A DNA stretch of 64,000 nucleotides from CAVSCR01 sp963726575 (lineage in GTDB: Bacteria > Actinomycetota > Actinomycetes > JAHEKZ01): contig CAVSCR010000005.1 in the NCBI GenBank assembly GCA_963726575.1, positions 310,001-374,000 of the forward strand, read 5' to 3'. Positions 6,922-15,025 of this stretch are shown here, one piece after another. The notes beneath the pieces are model-generated. The model was not told where the DNA came from and did not search any database. It saw only the letters and a program-made list of their open reading frames with translations. The position numbers and the translations under genes were made by a program. Position 1 is the stretch's first letter. Every line of letters starts with the position of its first letter.

Positions 6922-9900
6922 ATGCTGGACATTCGCCTGCTGGGAGAACAACGCGTCGTCGTGGACGGAACGACCGTCGCCGCCGCGCAGACGCCGCGCG
7001 CCATCGCCTTGTTGGCGCAGCTGCTGCTGCACACCGGCGAGGACGTCGCGCGCGCGACGCTGGCCGGCCTGTTCTGGCCCGACTCGACCGACGAGCAAGC
7101 ACTGACCAATTTGCGCCGGGAGCTCCACCAGCTCCGCCGAGCTTTGCCGTTCGGGCCGGACTGTCTGGTGTCGGACGCGGGTCATCTGCGCTGGGTCCGC
7201 CAGCCCCACTGTCGCAGCGACGTCGAGGACTTCTTGCGCGCCGACGCATTGGCGCGGGCGGCGGACGCCGCGGACGGCGGACTCGCCTTCGCGGCGGCGG
7301 CTGAGCAGGCGGTGGGCCACTACTCCGGCGATCTCCTGCCGGCGAACTACGACGACTGGGTGTTGGACGAGCGGGACCGCCTTCGGCGGCGCTGCGTCGA
7401 GCTTCTGGACGGGTTGGTCGCCCATCACGAACGTCATGACGCGGTTGGTCACGCTGTCGCCTTCGCCCGACGTCGTACTGAGCTGGAGCCGTTGGAGGAG
7501 TCCGGCTACCGCACTCTGATGGACCTACAGGCCCGAGCCGGCGACCGCGCCGCGGCGTTGAACAGCTATCACCGGTGCGCATCCCTGTTGGAGCGCGAGC
7601 TCGGCGTGGCTCCTGACCCGTCGACGACTGCCCTGTACGAACGTCTCGTCGGGCGCGCCTCCACCCGGCCAAGGGCGAGCTCGAAGAGCTCCCGTGCTGC
7701 GGCCGATGCGCCGCCGCCACTGATCGGTCGCGAGGAGCCGATGTCAGCGCTCGCCCAACGATGGGCCGACGCGGTGGCGGGGCAGCCCGGGCTGCATGTC
7801 ATCACGGGGGAAGCGGGCGTCGGCAAGAGCCGGCTCATCGACGAGGTCGCGTTGCGCGTGGAGCGCACCGGCGCCAACGTGGCGCGGGCGCGCTGCTTCG
7901 CCGGTCGTGCCCGGCTTGCCCTGGCTCCGGTGGCGGAGTGGCTGGGCAGCCGATCACTGGTCGCCCAGCGGGACCAGATCGACCCCCTCTGGGCGACCGA
8001 GGTGGATCGGCTCGTACCACCCGCCGCCGGGTCGCCGCGGACGTCACCGCAACCCATGGTCGACGGCTGGCAGCGGCACCGGTTCTTCGAGGGGATGGTC
8101 TGGGCGGTCCTCGCCGGAGACCGCCCGACGTTGCTCGTCCTCGACGACGTCCAGTGGTGTGACCCTGACACCCTCACGTGGCTCGACCTGCTGTTCCGGC
8201 TCGGACCGCAGTCGCCGGTGCTGGTGCTGGCTGGGGCCCGAGCCGAGGAGATGGCCGACAACTCCGACCTGACCGACGCGATGCGCGCGCTGCGACACGA
8301 CGGACTGGTGTCCGACACCGATCTGGGTCCACTGGATGCGCAGGCCACCGAGGCCCTGATCCGACACCTCGGTGGTGACGTCATCGATCCGGCGTCGGTC
8401 CACGCGGCCACGGGGGGCTACCCCCTGTTCGTCATCGAGTCCTCCCGAGGCGGCGGGCCGGCTCCGACCAGCCCCGACGTGGTCGGTCGGTTGCCCGCGG
8501 TCCACGCCGTCTTGTCCGGTCGGCTGGCGCAGCTCGGCCCAGAGGCGTTGGACGTCGCCCACCTCGCCTCCGTCGTCGGACGCGACTTCTCGCTGGACCT
8601 GCTCACCGAAGCCAGCGACCTGCCCCAGGACACGGTGGTCAGTGCGGTGGACGAGCTATGGCGCCGGCGGATCGTCGTGCAGCACTCCTCGACGACGTAC
8701 GACTTCGCTCACGACCTGTTGCGAGACACCGCCTACGACGAGACGAGTCCGCCGCACCGGGCGTTGCTCCACCGACGGATCGCACAGGCGTTGGAGTTGC
8801 TCAATCCCGACCAACCCGATGCGGTGGCGGCTGTGGTGGCCGACCAGTACGACCGAGCCGGCCTGTCGTCCCGGGCCGTGCGGGCGCACGTGCGCGCTGC
8901 TGAGGCGGCCACCGCCTTGTTCGCCAACGATGACGCGATCCGTCACTACGACCGGGCGCTGAAGCTCTTGGCCGGCCTCCCACCTGGTCCCGACCGCGAC
9001 CGCGACGAGCTGGCCATCTGTCACGCGATGTCGGCACCCTTGAACGCGCGGTTCGGCTATGCCTCGACCCGGTTGCAGCAGGCGTTGGAACGTGCCGCCG
9101 ACCTGGCGCAGGGACTGGGCGAACGCCGGTTGCATCTGCTCAGCCTGGCCGGACTGTTCGCGGTGAAGTTCGTGCAGGGTCACACCGAGGAGTCGTACGC
9201 CGTGGCCCATCGCGGTCTCGCGCTCAGCGCCGACCACCCCGACGTCGTCGGCCAGGCCCACTTCGCGGTTGCCGGCGGCGCCACGAGTCTGGGCCGGCTG
9301 GCCGAAGCCATCCCCCACTTCGAGCTCGCGCAGGAGCTGACCGCCGGGTACCCGCCCTCGCTGGTCGGCACCCGTCCCGAGGTGCACGCCCGGGCCTGGT
9401 CGGGCCACGCACTGTGGCTAGCCGGTCGGCGTGACGAGGCGACGCACTGGGCCGACTGGGCCATCGAGCGTGCCCGCAGCGTCGACCATCCCTACAGCCT
9501 GGCAGTCGCCCTGGCGTACGCCTCGATCACCGCCCAGCTGGACGAGGACCGGATCGCTGCCGCGGAGTTCGCGCAGCAGACCTACGACCTGTGTCGCCGC
9601 TACGGCTTCGCCTACTACCGGGAGTGGGGGGCGATCCTGCTGGGCTGGAGCGGCGGCGGCGCGGCCGGGATCCAGCAGATCCGCGCAGCACTGCACGCCC
9701 TGGATGAGCAAGGTGCATTCGCGCGCCGGCCCTACTACCTCTACCTGCTGGCTCGTTGTCTGCTGGACGAGGGGAGGGTCGAGGACGCGGGGGCCGTGCT
9801 CGACGCCGCGAGAGCAGGTGCCACCGCCCGCCACGACGTGTGGTGGCTGCCGGAGATCTTGCGGCTGCAGGCGGGGCAGACGCAGGGCGCACCCCGGCGC

Positions 9901-10044
9901 GCGCTGCTCGAGAAGTCGCTGGCGCTGGCCCAAGAGCACGGCAGCGTCGCCCTGGCGCTGCGCATCGAGGGGGACCTGGCTGCCCCCAAGAAGCGGGGCG
10001 GCGTTCGCCAGGAGGCCGTGACCGACAAGCCCGCCGAACGCTGA
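6922..10044 (+). CDS. AfsR/SARP-type regulator: OmpR-like HTH, BTAD, NTPase and TPR region
   Basis: 1040-residue multidomain regulator. Residues 1-95 form an OmpR/PhoB-like winged helix (LLGEQRVVVDG, then LTNLRRELHQLRRAL). Residues 96-250 form a bacterial transcriptional activation domain (ERDRLRRRCVELLDGLV, LEPLEESGYRTLM). An ATPase follows with Walker A GEAGVGKS (about 296-303) and Walker B LLVLDDVQWCD (about 404-414). The rest is helical and TPR-like. This architecture is that of large SARP/AfsR or LAL-like regulators, which bind DNA and respond to ligand or ATP state, often controlling an adjacent pathway. The next gene, a covalent-flavin oxidoreductase 69 bases downstream on the same strand, is the obvious candidate target. 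ATG 6922 is chosen because it starts the HTH fold. Confidence 0.88.
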   Translation: MLDIRLLGEQRVVVDGTTVAAAQTPRAIALLAQLLLHTGEDVARATLAGLFWPDSTDEQALTNLRRELHQLRRALPFGPDCLVSDAGHLRWVRQPHCRSDVEDFLRADALARAADAADGGLAFAAAAEQAVGHYSGDLLPANYDDWVLDERDRLRRRCVELLDGLVAHHERHDAVGHAVAFARRRTELEPLEESGYRTLMDLQARAGDRAAALNSYHRCASLLERELGVAPDPSTTALYERLVGRASTRPRASSKSSRAAADAPPPLIGREEPMSALAQRWADAVAGQPGLHVITGEAGVGKSRLIDEVALRVERTGANVARARCFAGRARLALAPVAEWLGSRSLVAQRDQIDPLWATEVDRLVPPAAGSPRTSPQPMVDGWQRHRFFEGMVWAVLAGDRPTLLVLDDVQWCDPDTLTWLDLLFRLGPQSPVLVLAGARAEEMADNSDLTDAMRALRHDGLVSDTDLGPLDAQATEALIRHLGGDVIDPASVHAATGGYPLFVIESSRGGGPAPTSPDVVGRLPAVHAVLSGRLAQLGPEALDVAHLASVVGRDFSLDLLTEASDLPQDTVVSAVDELWRRRIVVQHSSTTYDFAHDLLRDTAYDETSPPHRALLHRRIAQALELLNPDQPDAVAAVVADQYDRAGLSSRAVRAHVRAAEAATALFANDDAIRHYDRALKLLAGLPPGPDRDRDELAICHAMSAPLNARFGYASTRLQQALERAADLAQGLGERRLHLLSLAGLFAVKFVQGHTEESYAVAHRGLALSADHPDVVGQAHFAVAGGATSLGRLAEAIPHFELAQELTAGYPPSLVGTRPEVHARAWSGHALWLAGRRDEATHWADWAIERARSVDHPYSLAVALAYASITAQLDEDRIAAAEFAQQTYDLCRRYGFAYYREWGAILLGWSGGGAAGIQQIRAALHALDEQGAFARRPYYLYLLARCLLDEGRVEDAGAVLDAARAGATARHDVWWLPEILRLQAGQTQGAPRRALLEKSLALAQEHGSVALALRIEGDLAAPKKRGGVRQEAVTDKPAER

Positions 10045-10061
10045 CCGAACGCCGCTGCTCC

Positions 10062-10067
10062 TAGCGT
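10062..10067 (+). promoter_or_regulatory. -10 element TAGCGT of the flavin oxidoreductase gene
   Basis: TAGCGT lies 46 bases before GTG 10114, leaving a leader of about 40 bases that contains the GAGGAGG ribosome-binding site at 10103-10109. No -35 match to TTGACA is evident, which would fit activator dependence. Confidence 0.4.
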
Positions 10068-10113
10068 CACCGTGCTCCCGTCGGGAGCCGACGAATGCCT
10101 TCGAGGAGGACAC

Positions 10114-11562
10114 GTGAGTACCACGATGACTTCGGTCGACCCGGGACTCTTCAGCGAGCTCGGCGAGACCCTCCGGGGGAGCCTCATCCGGCCCGGCGAC
10201 ACGGACTACGACTCGGCCCGCGCCGTCTTCAACGCCATGATCGACCGCGAGCCGGCCGCAATCGCCCGCTGCGCCGACGCGGCTGACGTGATCGCCTGCG
10301 TCAATTTCGCCCGGGAGCACGGGCTGACCGTGTCCGTACGCGGTGGCGGCCACAACGCCGGCGGCCTCGGCGTCTGGGACGGCGCGTTGGTGATCGACCT
10401 GTCGCAGATGCACGGCATCGACGTGGACCCCGCAGCCCGCACGGTGCGTGTGCAGGGCGGGGCGACCTGGCGCGACGTCGACCACGCAACGGGAGCCTTC
10501 GGGCTTTCCGTGCCGTGCGGGATCATCTCCACGACCGGTGTCGGAGGTCTGACCCTCGGCGGTGGCATCGGCTACCTCGCCCGCGGTGCGGGACTCACCA
10601 TCGACAACCTGCTGAGTGCCGACGTCATCCTGGCCAACGGGACGCAGGTCACGGCGAGTGCCGACAGCCACCCCGACCTGTACTGGGCCCTGCGCGGTGG
10701 CGGCGGCAACTTCGGCGCCGTGACGTCGTTCACGTTCCGCGCCCACCCGGTGTCAACGGTGCTCGCCGGCCCGGTGCTGTACGACCTCGCCGACACCGCA
10801 GCCGTGCTGCGCTGGTACCGCGAAGTGCTCCCCGACCTGCCGCGCGACGTCTCAGGCTGGTTCGGCGTGCTGACGATCCCCGGTGGACCGCCGTTCCCCG
10901 AAGAGCTGTGGGGACGCAAGGCCTGCGGCATCATCTGGTGCTGCACGGCGGAGACGGCCAGGGCCGAGGAGGTCATGGCACCGTTGCGGGCCTTCGGCTC
11001 ACCGTTGCTCGACGGCATGATGGCCATGCCGCTGTCGATGATGAACTCGGCTTTCGACCCGCTGTACACAGCAGGCATGCAGTGGTACTGGCGCGCCGAC
11101 TTCATCGGCGAGATCAGTGACGAGGCCATCGCCGTGCACGAGAAGTTCGCCGCACAGCTGCCGACGCCGCTGTCGACCATGCACCTCTACCCGATCGACG
11201 GCGCCGTGCACGACGTCCGCCAAGGCGACACGGCCTTCGCGTACCGCAATGCCGGGTGGGCCGCTGTCATCGTCGGGGTCGACCCGGATCCGGGAATGGC
11301 GACGAAGCTGCGGGACTGGGCCGTCGCCTACCAGGAGGCGTTGCACCCGACCGCGTTGGAGGGCGCCTACATCAACTTCATGATGGAGGACGAAGGCGAC
11401 GGTCGGGTCCGGGCGTCCTACGGTCCGAACTACGACCGGCTTGCGAGGGTGAAGTCGATCTACGACCCGGACAACTTCTTCCACGTGAACCAGAACATCG
11501 TCCCGATCCCGAGCGGCGACGTCGTCGACCTGACGGCAGGCAAGGCGTCCACCACCCGCTGA
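10114..11562 (+). CDS. berberine-bridge-type FAD-dependent oxidoreductase
   Basis: 482-residue FAD-linked oxidase (FAD_binding_4 plus C-terminal BBE domain). The covalent-flavin motif VRGGGHNAGG around residue 80 supplies the His that typically forms the 8-alpha-histidyl bond. The second flavin link of bicovalent enzymes (Cys in a GxCxxVGxGG context) is absent: the aligned stretch is CGIISTTGVGG with Ile at that site, so it is probably mono-covalent. The BBE end is clear (YGPNYDRLARVKSIYDPDNFFHVNQNI). Substrates in this family range from sugars to secondary-metabolite intermediates and cannot be assigned here. GTG 10114 is set by a strong GAGGAGG four bases upstream. It lies directly behind the SARP-type regulator. 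A hairpin terminator follows at 11579-11616. Confidence 0.88.
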   Translation: MSTTMTSVDPGLFSELGETLRGSLIRPGDTDYDSARAVFNAMIDREPAAIARCADAADVIACVNFAREHGLTVSVRGGGHNAGGLGVWDGALVIDLSQMHGIDVDPAARTVRVQGGATWRDVDHATGAFGLSVPCGIISTTGVGGLTLGGGIGYLARGAGLTIDNLLSADVILANGTQVTASADSHPDLYWALRGGGGNFGAVTSFTFRAHPVSTVLAGPVLYDLADTAAVLRWYREVLPDLPRDVSGWFGVLTIPGGPPFPEELWGRKACGIIWCCTAETARAEEVMAPLRAFGSPLLDGMMAMPLSMMNSAFDPLYTAGMQWYWRADFIGEISDEAIAVHEKFAAQLPTPLSTMHLYPIDGAVHDVRQGDTAFAYRNAGWAAVIVGVDPDPGMATKLRDWAVAYQEALHPTALEGAYINFMMEDEGDGRVRASYGPNYDRLARVKSIYDPDNFFHVNQNIVPIPSGDVVDLTAGKASTTR

Positions 11563-11578
11563 GGGCTGCTCCGTGGGC

Positions 11579-11616
11579 GAACTCCCCAGAGGCGATCGAC
11601 CGTCTCTGGGGAGTTC
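11579..11616 (+). terminator. 13-bp perfect hairpin after the flavin oxidoreductase
   Basis: GAACTCCCCAGAG (11579-11591) and CTCTGGGGAGTTC (11604-11616) are perfect inverted repeats around a 12-base loop. The hairpin starts 16 bases after the stop codon. No T-tract follows, as is common for terminators in this G+C range. Confidence 0.7.
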
Positions 11617-11684
11617 GTCGAATCACAGTGAATTCACAGGGTGAATCTGGGGGTTCTTCGCCCACGCGCGCGCGAATCCGCTCC

Positions 11685-11690
11685 TAGCAT
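11685..11690 (+). promoter_or_regulatory. -10 element TAGCAT of the first uppP gene
   Basis: TAGCAT ends 7 bases before GTG 11698, with no ribosome-binding site between; leaderless geometry. Confidence 0.5.
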
Positions 11691-11697
11691 CGCCGGA

Positions 11698-12603
11698 GTG
11701 ATCACCTATCTGCAAGCGATCGTGATCGGCCTGCTGCAGGGCTTCACCGAGCTATTCCCGATCTCGTCGCTGGGTCACTCGGTGCTGTTCCCGGCGTGGC
11801 TCGGCGGAAGCTGGGCGCAGATCAGCGCGTCGCAGCACAACGCGGAGTCGCCCTACCTGGCGTTCCTGGTCGGCTTGCACGTGGCGACCGCGTCCGCGCT
11901 GATCCTGCTGTTCCGACGCGACTGGGTGGCGATCCTTCGTGGGCTCTGGACCTCGGTGCGCCGGCGCGAGATCCGCGAACCGTCGCAGCGGCTGGCCTGG
12001 CTCATCATCATCGCGACCATCCCCGCCGGGCTGATCGGCCTGGCGTTCGAGCACTCCCTGCGCACGCTCTTCGCGCGCCCGTTCCAGGCCGCGGTCTTCC
12101 TGACGATCAACGGGTTCATCCTCACCGCCGGTGAGGTGCTGCGACGACGTGCGCCGGCCCACCAACCGGTGTCGGATGAGGACGTGGCACGGGCCCACGT
12201 CGCGGACGAGGCGGACCTCGCGATCGCCCAGCAGGTCAACATCCGGGACGCCACGATCATCGGCATCGCGCAGAGCGCCGCCCTGCTGCCGGGGATCAGC
12301 CGTTCCGGGATCACCATGGTCGGCGGCCTCCTCCGCGGGATGACGCACGAGGAAGCCGTGCGGTTCTCCTTCTTGCTCGCCACGCCGATCATTCTCGCGG
12401 CCGGCGTCTACAAGATCCCGGACCTCATCGGTCCGCTCGGCAACGGGATCCGGGGACAGGTTCTGGCGGGGAGCGTCGCCGCCTTCATCGGCGCATGGAT
12501 CGCCGCCAAGTTCCTTCAGCGGTGGTTCACGACTCGCACATTGTGGCCGTTCGCCATCTACTGCTTCGTCGTCGGCGGCGTCTCGATGGTCCGGTTCGGC
12601 TAG
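11698..12603 (+). CDS. uppP: undecaprenyl-diphosphatase (first of two copies)
   Basis: 301-residue BacA/UppP-type membrane phosphatase that recycles the C55-PP lipid carrier for peptidoglycan and other surface polymers. Both family motifs are present: QGFTELFPISSLGHS near the N-terminus and LPGISRSGITMVGG around residue 200. About eight hydrophobic segments are visible. Compared with the second copy at 30393, it has a longer segment between helices (AHQPVSDEDVARAHVADEAD) and LGHS instead of SAHL after the first motif, so the two are diverged paralogues rather than a recent duplication. It is monocistronic, converging on the DUF2277 gene with stop codons overlapping by three bases. Confidence 0.92.
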   Translation: MITYLQAIVIGLLQGFTELFPISSLGHSVLFPAWLGGSWAQISASQHNAESPYLAFLVGLHVATASALILLFRRDWVAILRGLWTSVRRREIREPSQRLAWLIIIATIPAGLIGLAFEHSLRTLFARPFQAAVFLTINGFILTAGEVLRRRAPAHQPVSDEDVARAHVADEADLAIAQQVNIRDATIIGIAQSAALLPGISRSGITMVGGLLRGMTHEEAVRFSFLLATPIILAAGVYKIPDLIGPLGNGIRGQVLAGSVAAFIGAWIAAKFLQRWFTTRTLWPFAIYCFVVGGVSMVRFG

Positions 12604-12815
12604 GAGGCGGCGCCGCGAACGACGAGGTGGTCCAGCAGCCGTTCCGTAGCGGTGGCGACATCGTCGACCGCGGCCTGGAAGGCCTCGGCGTTGTGCGCGG
12701 CCGGAGCCCGGAACCCGGAGATCTTGCGCACGTACTGCAAGGCAGCCGCGCGCACGTCGTCCTGGGTGACGTCGTCGGTGAACGGGGGGCGCAACGTCTT
12801 GATGCTTCGGCACAT
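12600..12815 (-). CDS. DUF2277 family small protein
   Basis: 71 residues matching the DUF2277 pattern: N-terminal MCRSIKTLRPPF, then a helical body (DVRAAALQYVRKISGFRAP) and a second helix (AFQAAVDDVATATERLL). Function is unknown in the family; the conserved N-terminal Cys could bind metal, but this is conjecture. TAACGT on the minus strand ends 7 bases before the ATG, again in leaderless geometry. Its short length and conservation of the whole family pattern argue that it is a real gene despite its size. Confidence 0.82.
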   Translation of the reverse strand: MCRSIKTLRPPFTDDVTQDDVRAAALQYVRKISGFRAPAAHNAEAFQAAVDDVATATERLLDHLVVRGAAS

Positions 12816-12833
12816 GGAGCCGACGTTACGCCC

Positions 12834-13526
12834 CTACGCCGCTACGCCGGTGTGGAGTGAGGACTGCCACGCGGGCAGCATCAGCAGCGCACCGACGAGG
12901 AAGCACACAGCGCCGATCAACGTGCCGGCGTCGGCGAGCCCGGGGTTGGCCATCTGTGTGGTTCCGGCGACGAGGCGCGCGGCCACGGCCGAGACCATGA
13001 AGGCGACCGATCCCAACAAGTTGACCCCGGCGATCCACCAACCCCACGTCCGCAGCCGGTGCGGCATGTGGTCACGGCGCACCGCCACCATCGCGATCGC
13101 ACTCGACACGAGGAACAGCACCGAGCCGAGGAAATCGGGTCGCCACACGTGCGCCTGTGCTTGGTGTGGCGTCAAGGCGTCCGCCGTGGCGACCAACGTG
13201 GTGACGTTGAAGAAGAGAGTCCCGGGAAACTGGACCGCTGCGGCCCACCAGAACAGGTTGTCCGATCGGGAAGCGAACCACGAGAGCCGGATCGGGATGT
13301 GCTGCGTCGCGACGTCGACGTCGGTGGCACCGGGCGTCTGCGCCTGCACGAGCTGGGCACCAGATGCGGTGGTGAAGAACAGCGACCCGATGAAGTAGGT
13401 GATGGCATCGGCCGATGGGCCGACCGCGTCCGCGTAGGCGGACACCGACCCGAGCACGAAGCAGGCGGAGCCCACGGCGAACAGGCCGGCGATCGCCTGG
13501 TTGAGCCCGCGGGGGGTGAGCTGCAT
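12834..13526 (-). CDS. multi-pass membrane protein with YrhK-like segments
   Basis: 230 residues with about six hydrophobic helices. The first half (GLFAVGSACFVLGSVSAYAD, then ITYFIGSLFFTTASGAQLVQ) resembles YrhK-like membrane modules, which pair two helices, and a second pair occurs in the C-terminal half (ADAGTLIGAVCFLVGALLMLP). A central polar loop carries WFASRSDNLFWWAAAVQFPG. The function is unknown. The open frame extends back to 14183, but that part is antisense to the dioxygenase gene; ATG 13526 begins just before the first helix and has GAGGCT six bases upstream. It is divergent from the dioxygenase gene. Confidence 0.75.
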   Translation of the reverse strand: MQLTPRGLNQAIAGLFAVGSACFVLGSVSAYADAVGPSADAITYFIGSLFFTTASGAQLVQAQTPGATDVDVATQHIPIRLSWFASRSDNLFWWAAAVQFPGTLFFNVTTLVATADALTPHQAQAHVWRPDFLGSVLFLVSSAIAMVAVRRDHMPHRLRTWGWWIAGVNLLGSVAFMVSAVAARLVAGTTQMANPGLADAGTLIGAVCFLVGALLMLPAWQSSLHTGVAA

Positions 13527-13580
13527 GGGGGCAGCCTCATGGAAGGGCTGGTCCGTTGCCAGCCGCCGCGCCCCTGGTCC

Positions 13581-13586
13581 TAGGAT
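13581..13586 (+). promoter_or_regulatory. -10 element TAGGAT of the dioxygenase gene
   Basis: TAGGAT ends exactly 6 bases before ATG 13593; leaderless geometry, in the 66-base divergent spacer. Confidence 0.5.
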
Positions 13587-13592
13587 CCGCCC

Positions 13593-14702
13593 ATGCCGAC
13601 GATCACCGACCTCACCAGCACCCCGACGTACCTCACGGTCACGTGGGACGACGGTCAGACCAGCGACTACCCCTGGATCTGGTTGCGGGACCACTCCCAC
13701 GACGAGCAGACACTCCACCCGGTGACCCAGCAGCGCAACCTGCACACTGCGTCGGTCGACCCGAGCCTGAACGCCACCGGGACCAAGCTGAACGGTGATG
13801 AGCTCCTGGTGGAGTGGGCCGGCGACCCGCAGCCTTCCAGCCTTCCGGTGGAGTTCCTCGCGAAGTACCGCAGTCCCACCGCCGCCACCGCACGAGTAGC
13901 CGTCGAGCCGGTGCTCTGGGACGCGCAGACGATCCTGCCAACGCCGTCGACCCCCTACGACGACATCATGGGCAGTGACGCTGGCCTGCGTGACTGGCTG
14001 GAGAAGGTGGCCCGCTTCGGCTTCGCCTTGGCCACGGGGACGCCCGCCACCGCCGAGGCCACCGAGGGGCTGGCACGTCGGGTTGCCTACGTCCGCGAGT
14101 CCATCTTCGGCGGCTTCTGGGAGTTCACCGCCGACCTCAGCAAGGCGGACACCGCCTACACCAACATCGAGCTGCTCGCCCACAGCGACGGCACGTACTC
14201 ACACGACGCACCCGGCCTGCAGATGCTGCACTGCCTGTACTTCGACGGCACCGGTGGTGACTCGACCATGGCCGACGGCTTCCGGGTCGCGCAGGAGCTC
14301 AAGGAGACCACGCCCGAGCACTACGACACATTGGCGCGGGTCGCCGTGCCGGGGCAGTACATCGGTGACGGCTCGCACCTGATGGCCGCGCGTCCGATCT
14401 TGCGGCACGACCACACCGGACGGCTCGTGCAGGTGTCGTTCAACAACGGAGACCGGGCGCCGTTCCTGCTGCCGCCCGACGAGATGGTGGCGTTCTACGA
14501 CGCCATCCGGGCCTTCGACCACCTGGCCAACGATCGCCAGCTGCAGTGGCGTCACGTTCTGGCGCCCGGTGAGTCCATGCTGTTCGACAACTGGCGGGCG
14601 ATGCACGGCCGCGCGGCCTACACGGGCAAGCGGACCATGTGCGGCGCGTACCTCAACCATGAGGACTTCGAGAGCAAGTTGCGGATGCTCGGTGCCGGCT
14701 GA
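13593..14702 (+). CDS. gamma-butyrobetaine hydroxylase-like Fe(II)/2-oxoglutarate dioxygenase
   Basis: 369 residues. Residues 10-90 form the GBBH-like N-terminal domain (VTWDDGQTSDYPWIWLRDHS), typical of gamma-butyrobetaine and trimethyllysine hydroxylases. The rest is a TauD/TfdA double-stranded beta helix with the proximal iron ligands H-S-D in ELLAHSDGTYS followed by PGLQMLHCL, and the distal His and 2-oxoglutarate Arg in FDNWRAMHGRAAYTG. By family it would hydroxylate gamma-butyrobetaine (carnitine synthesis) or a related quaternary amine; the substrate is inferred only. Two codons before the small virulence-factor-domain gene there is no terminator, so the two are probably cotranscribed. 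Confidence 0.87.
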   Translation: MPTITDLTSTPTYLTVTWDDGQTSDYPWIWLRDHSHDEQTLHPVTQQRNLHTASVDPSLNATGTKLNGDELLVEWAGDPQPSSLPVEFLAKYRSPTAATARVAVEPVLWDAQTILPTPSTPYDDIMGSDAGLRDWLEKVARFGFALATGTPATAEATEGLARRVAYVRESIFGGFWEFTADLSKADTAYTNIELLAHSDGTYSHDAPGLQMLHCLYFDGTGGDSTMADGFRVAQELKETTPEHYDTLARVAVPGQYIGDGSHLMAARPILRHDHTGRLVQVSFNNGDRAPFLLPPDEMVAFYDAIRAFDHLANDRQLQWRHVLAPGESMLFDNWRAMHGRAAYTGKRTMCGAYLNHEDFESKLRMLGAG

Positions 14703-14722
14703 CCCGCGGATCGGATCTGCTC

Positions 14723-15025
14723 ATGTCTGAGTATCAGGTGACCTCCTGGCGGGAGCTGCCGTCGTTGGTCACCGCCCGAAACGGTGACGACGTCGCCAAG
14801 GTGCCGATGGCACCGCGTTTCCAGGAGGCGATCGACGAAGCGGCCATGCGGCTCGGCGACACCTCCAGTGACGACTACCTCGCCGGCTGGCAACGCGGCC
14901 CCTGGCAGACCGGCGACGGCGGGCCGGCGACGCTGGCGGCACACGTTGCGGCCGAGCTGGACGCGACTTGGACGGCGGAGGCGATTGCGGTCTTCCTGGG
15001 GTCGCTGACCGACGACCCGGCTTAG
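14723..15025 (+). CDS. small 'virulence factor' domain protein (PF13769-like)
   Basis: 100-residue cytoplasmic protein beginning MSEYQVTSWRELPSLVTARN and containing KVPMAPRFQEAIDEAAMRLG, DDYLAGWQ and a terminal helix, which is the pattern of the small family annotated as virulence factor (PF13769). Despite the name no biochemical role is established. It starts 20 bases after the dioxygenase stop and is likely in the same operon. It converges on the ABC-F gene with a 4-base overlap of the stop codons. Confidence 0.72.
   Translation: MSEYQVTSWRELPSLVTARNGDDVAKVPMAPRFQEAIDEAAMRLGDTSSDDYLAGWQRGPWQTGDGGPATLAAHVAAELDATWTAEAIAVFLGSLTDDPA

Noticed and set aside
9418..10746. 442-codon minus-strand frame across the SARP gene end and flavin oxidoreductase
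   Set aside because: It spans two convincing plus-strand genes in antisense.
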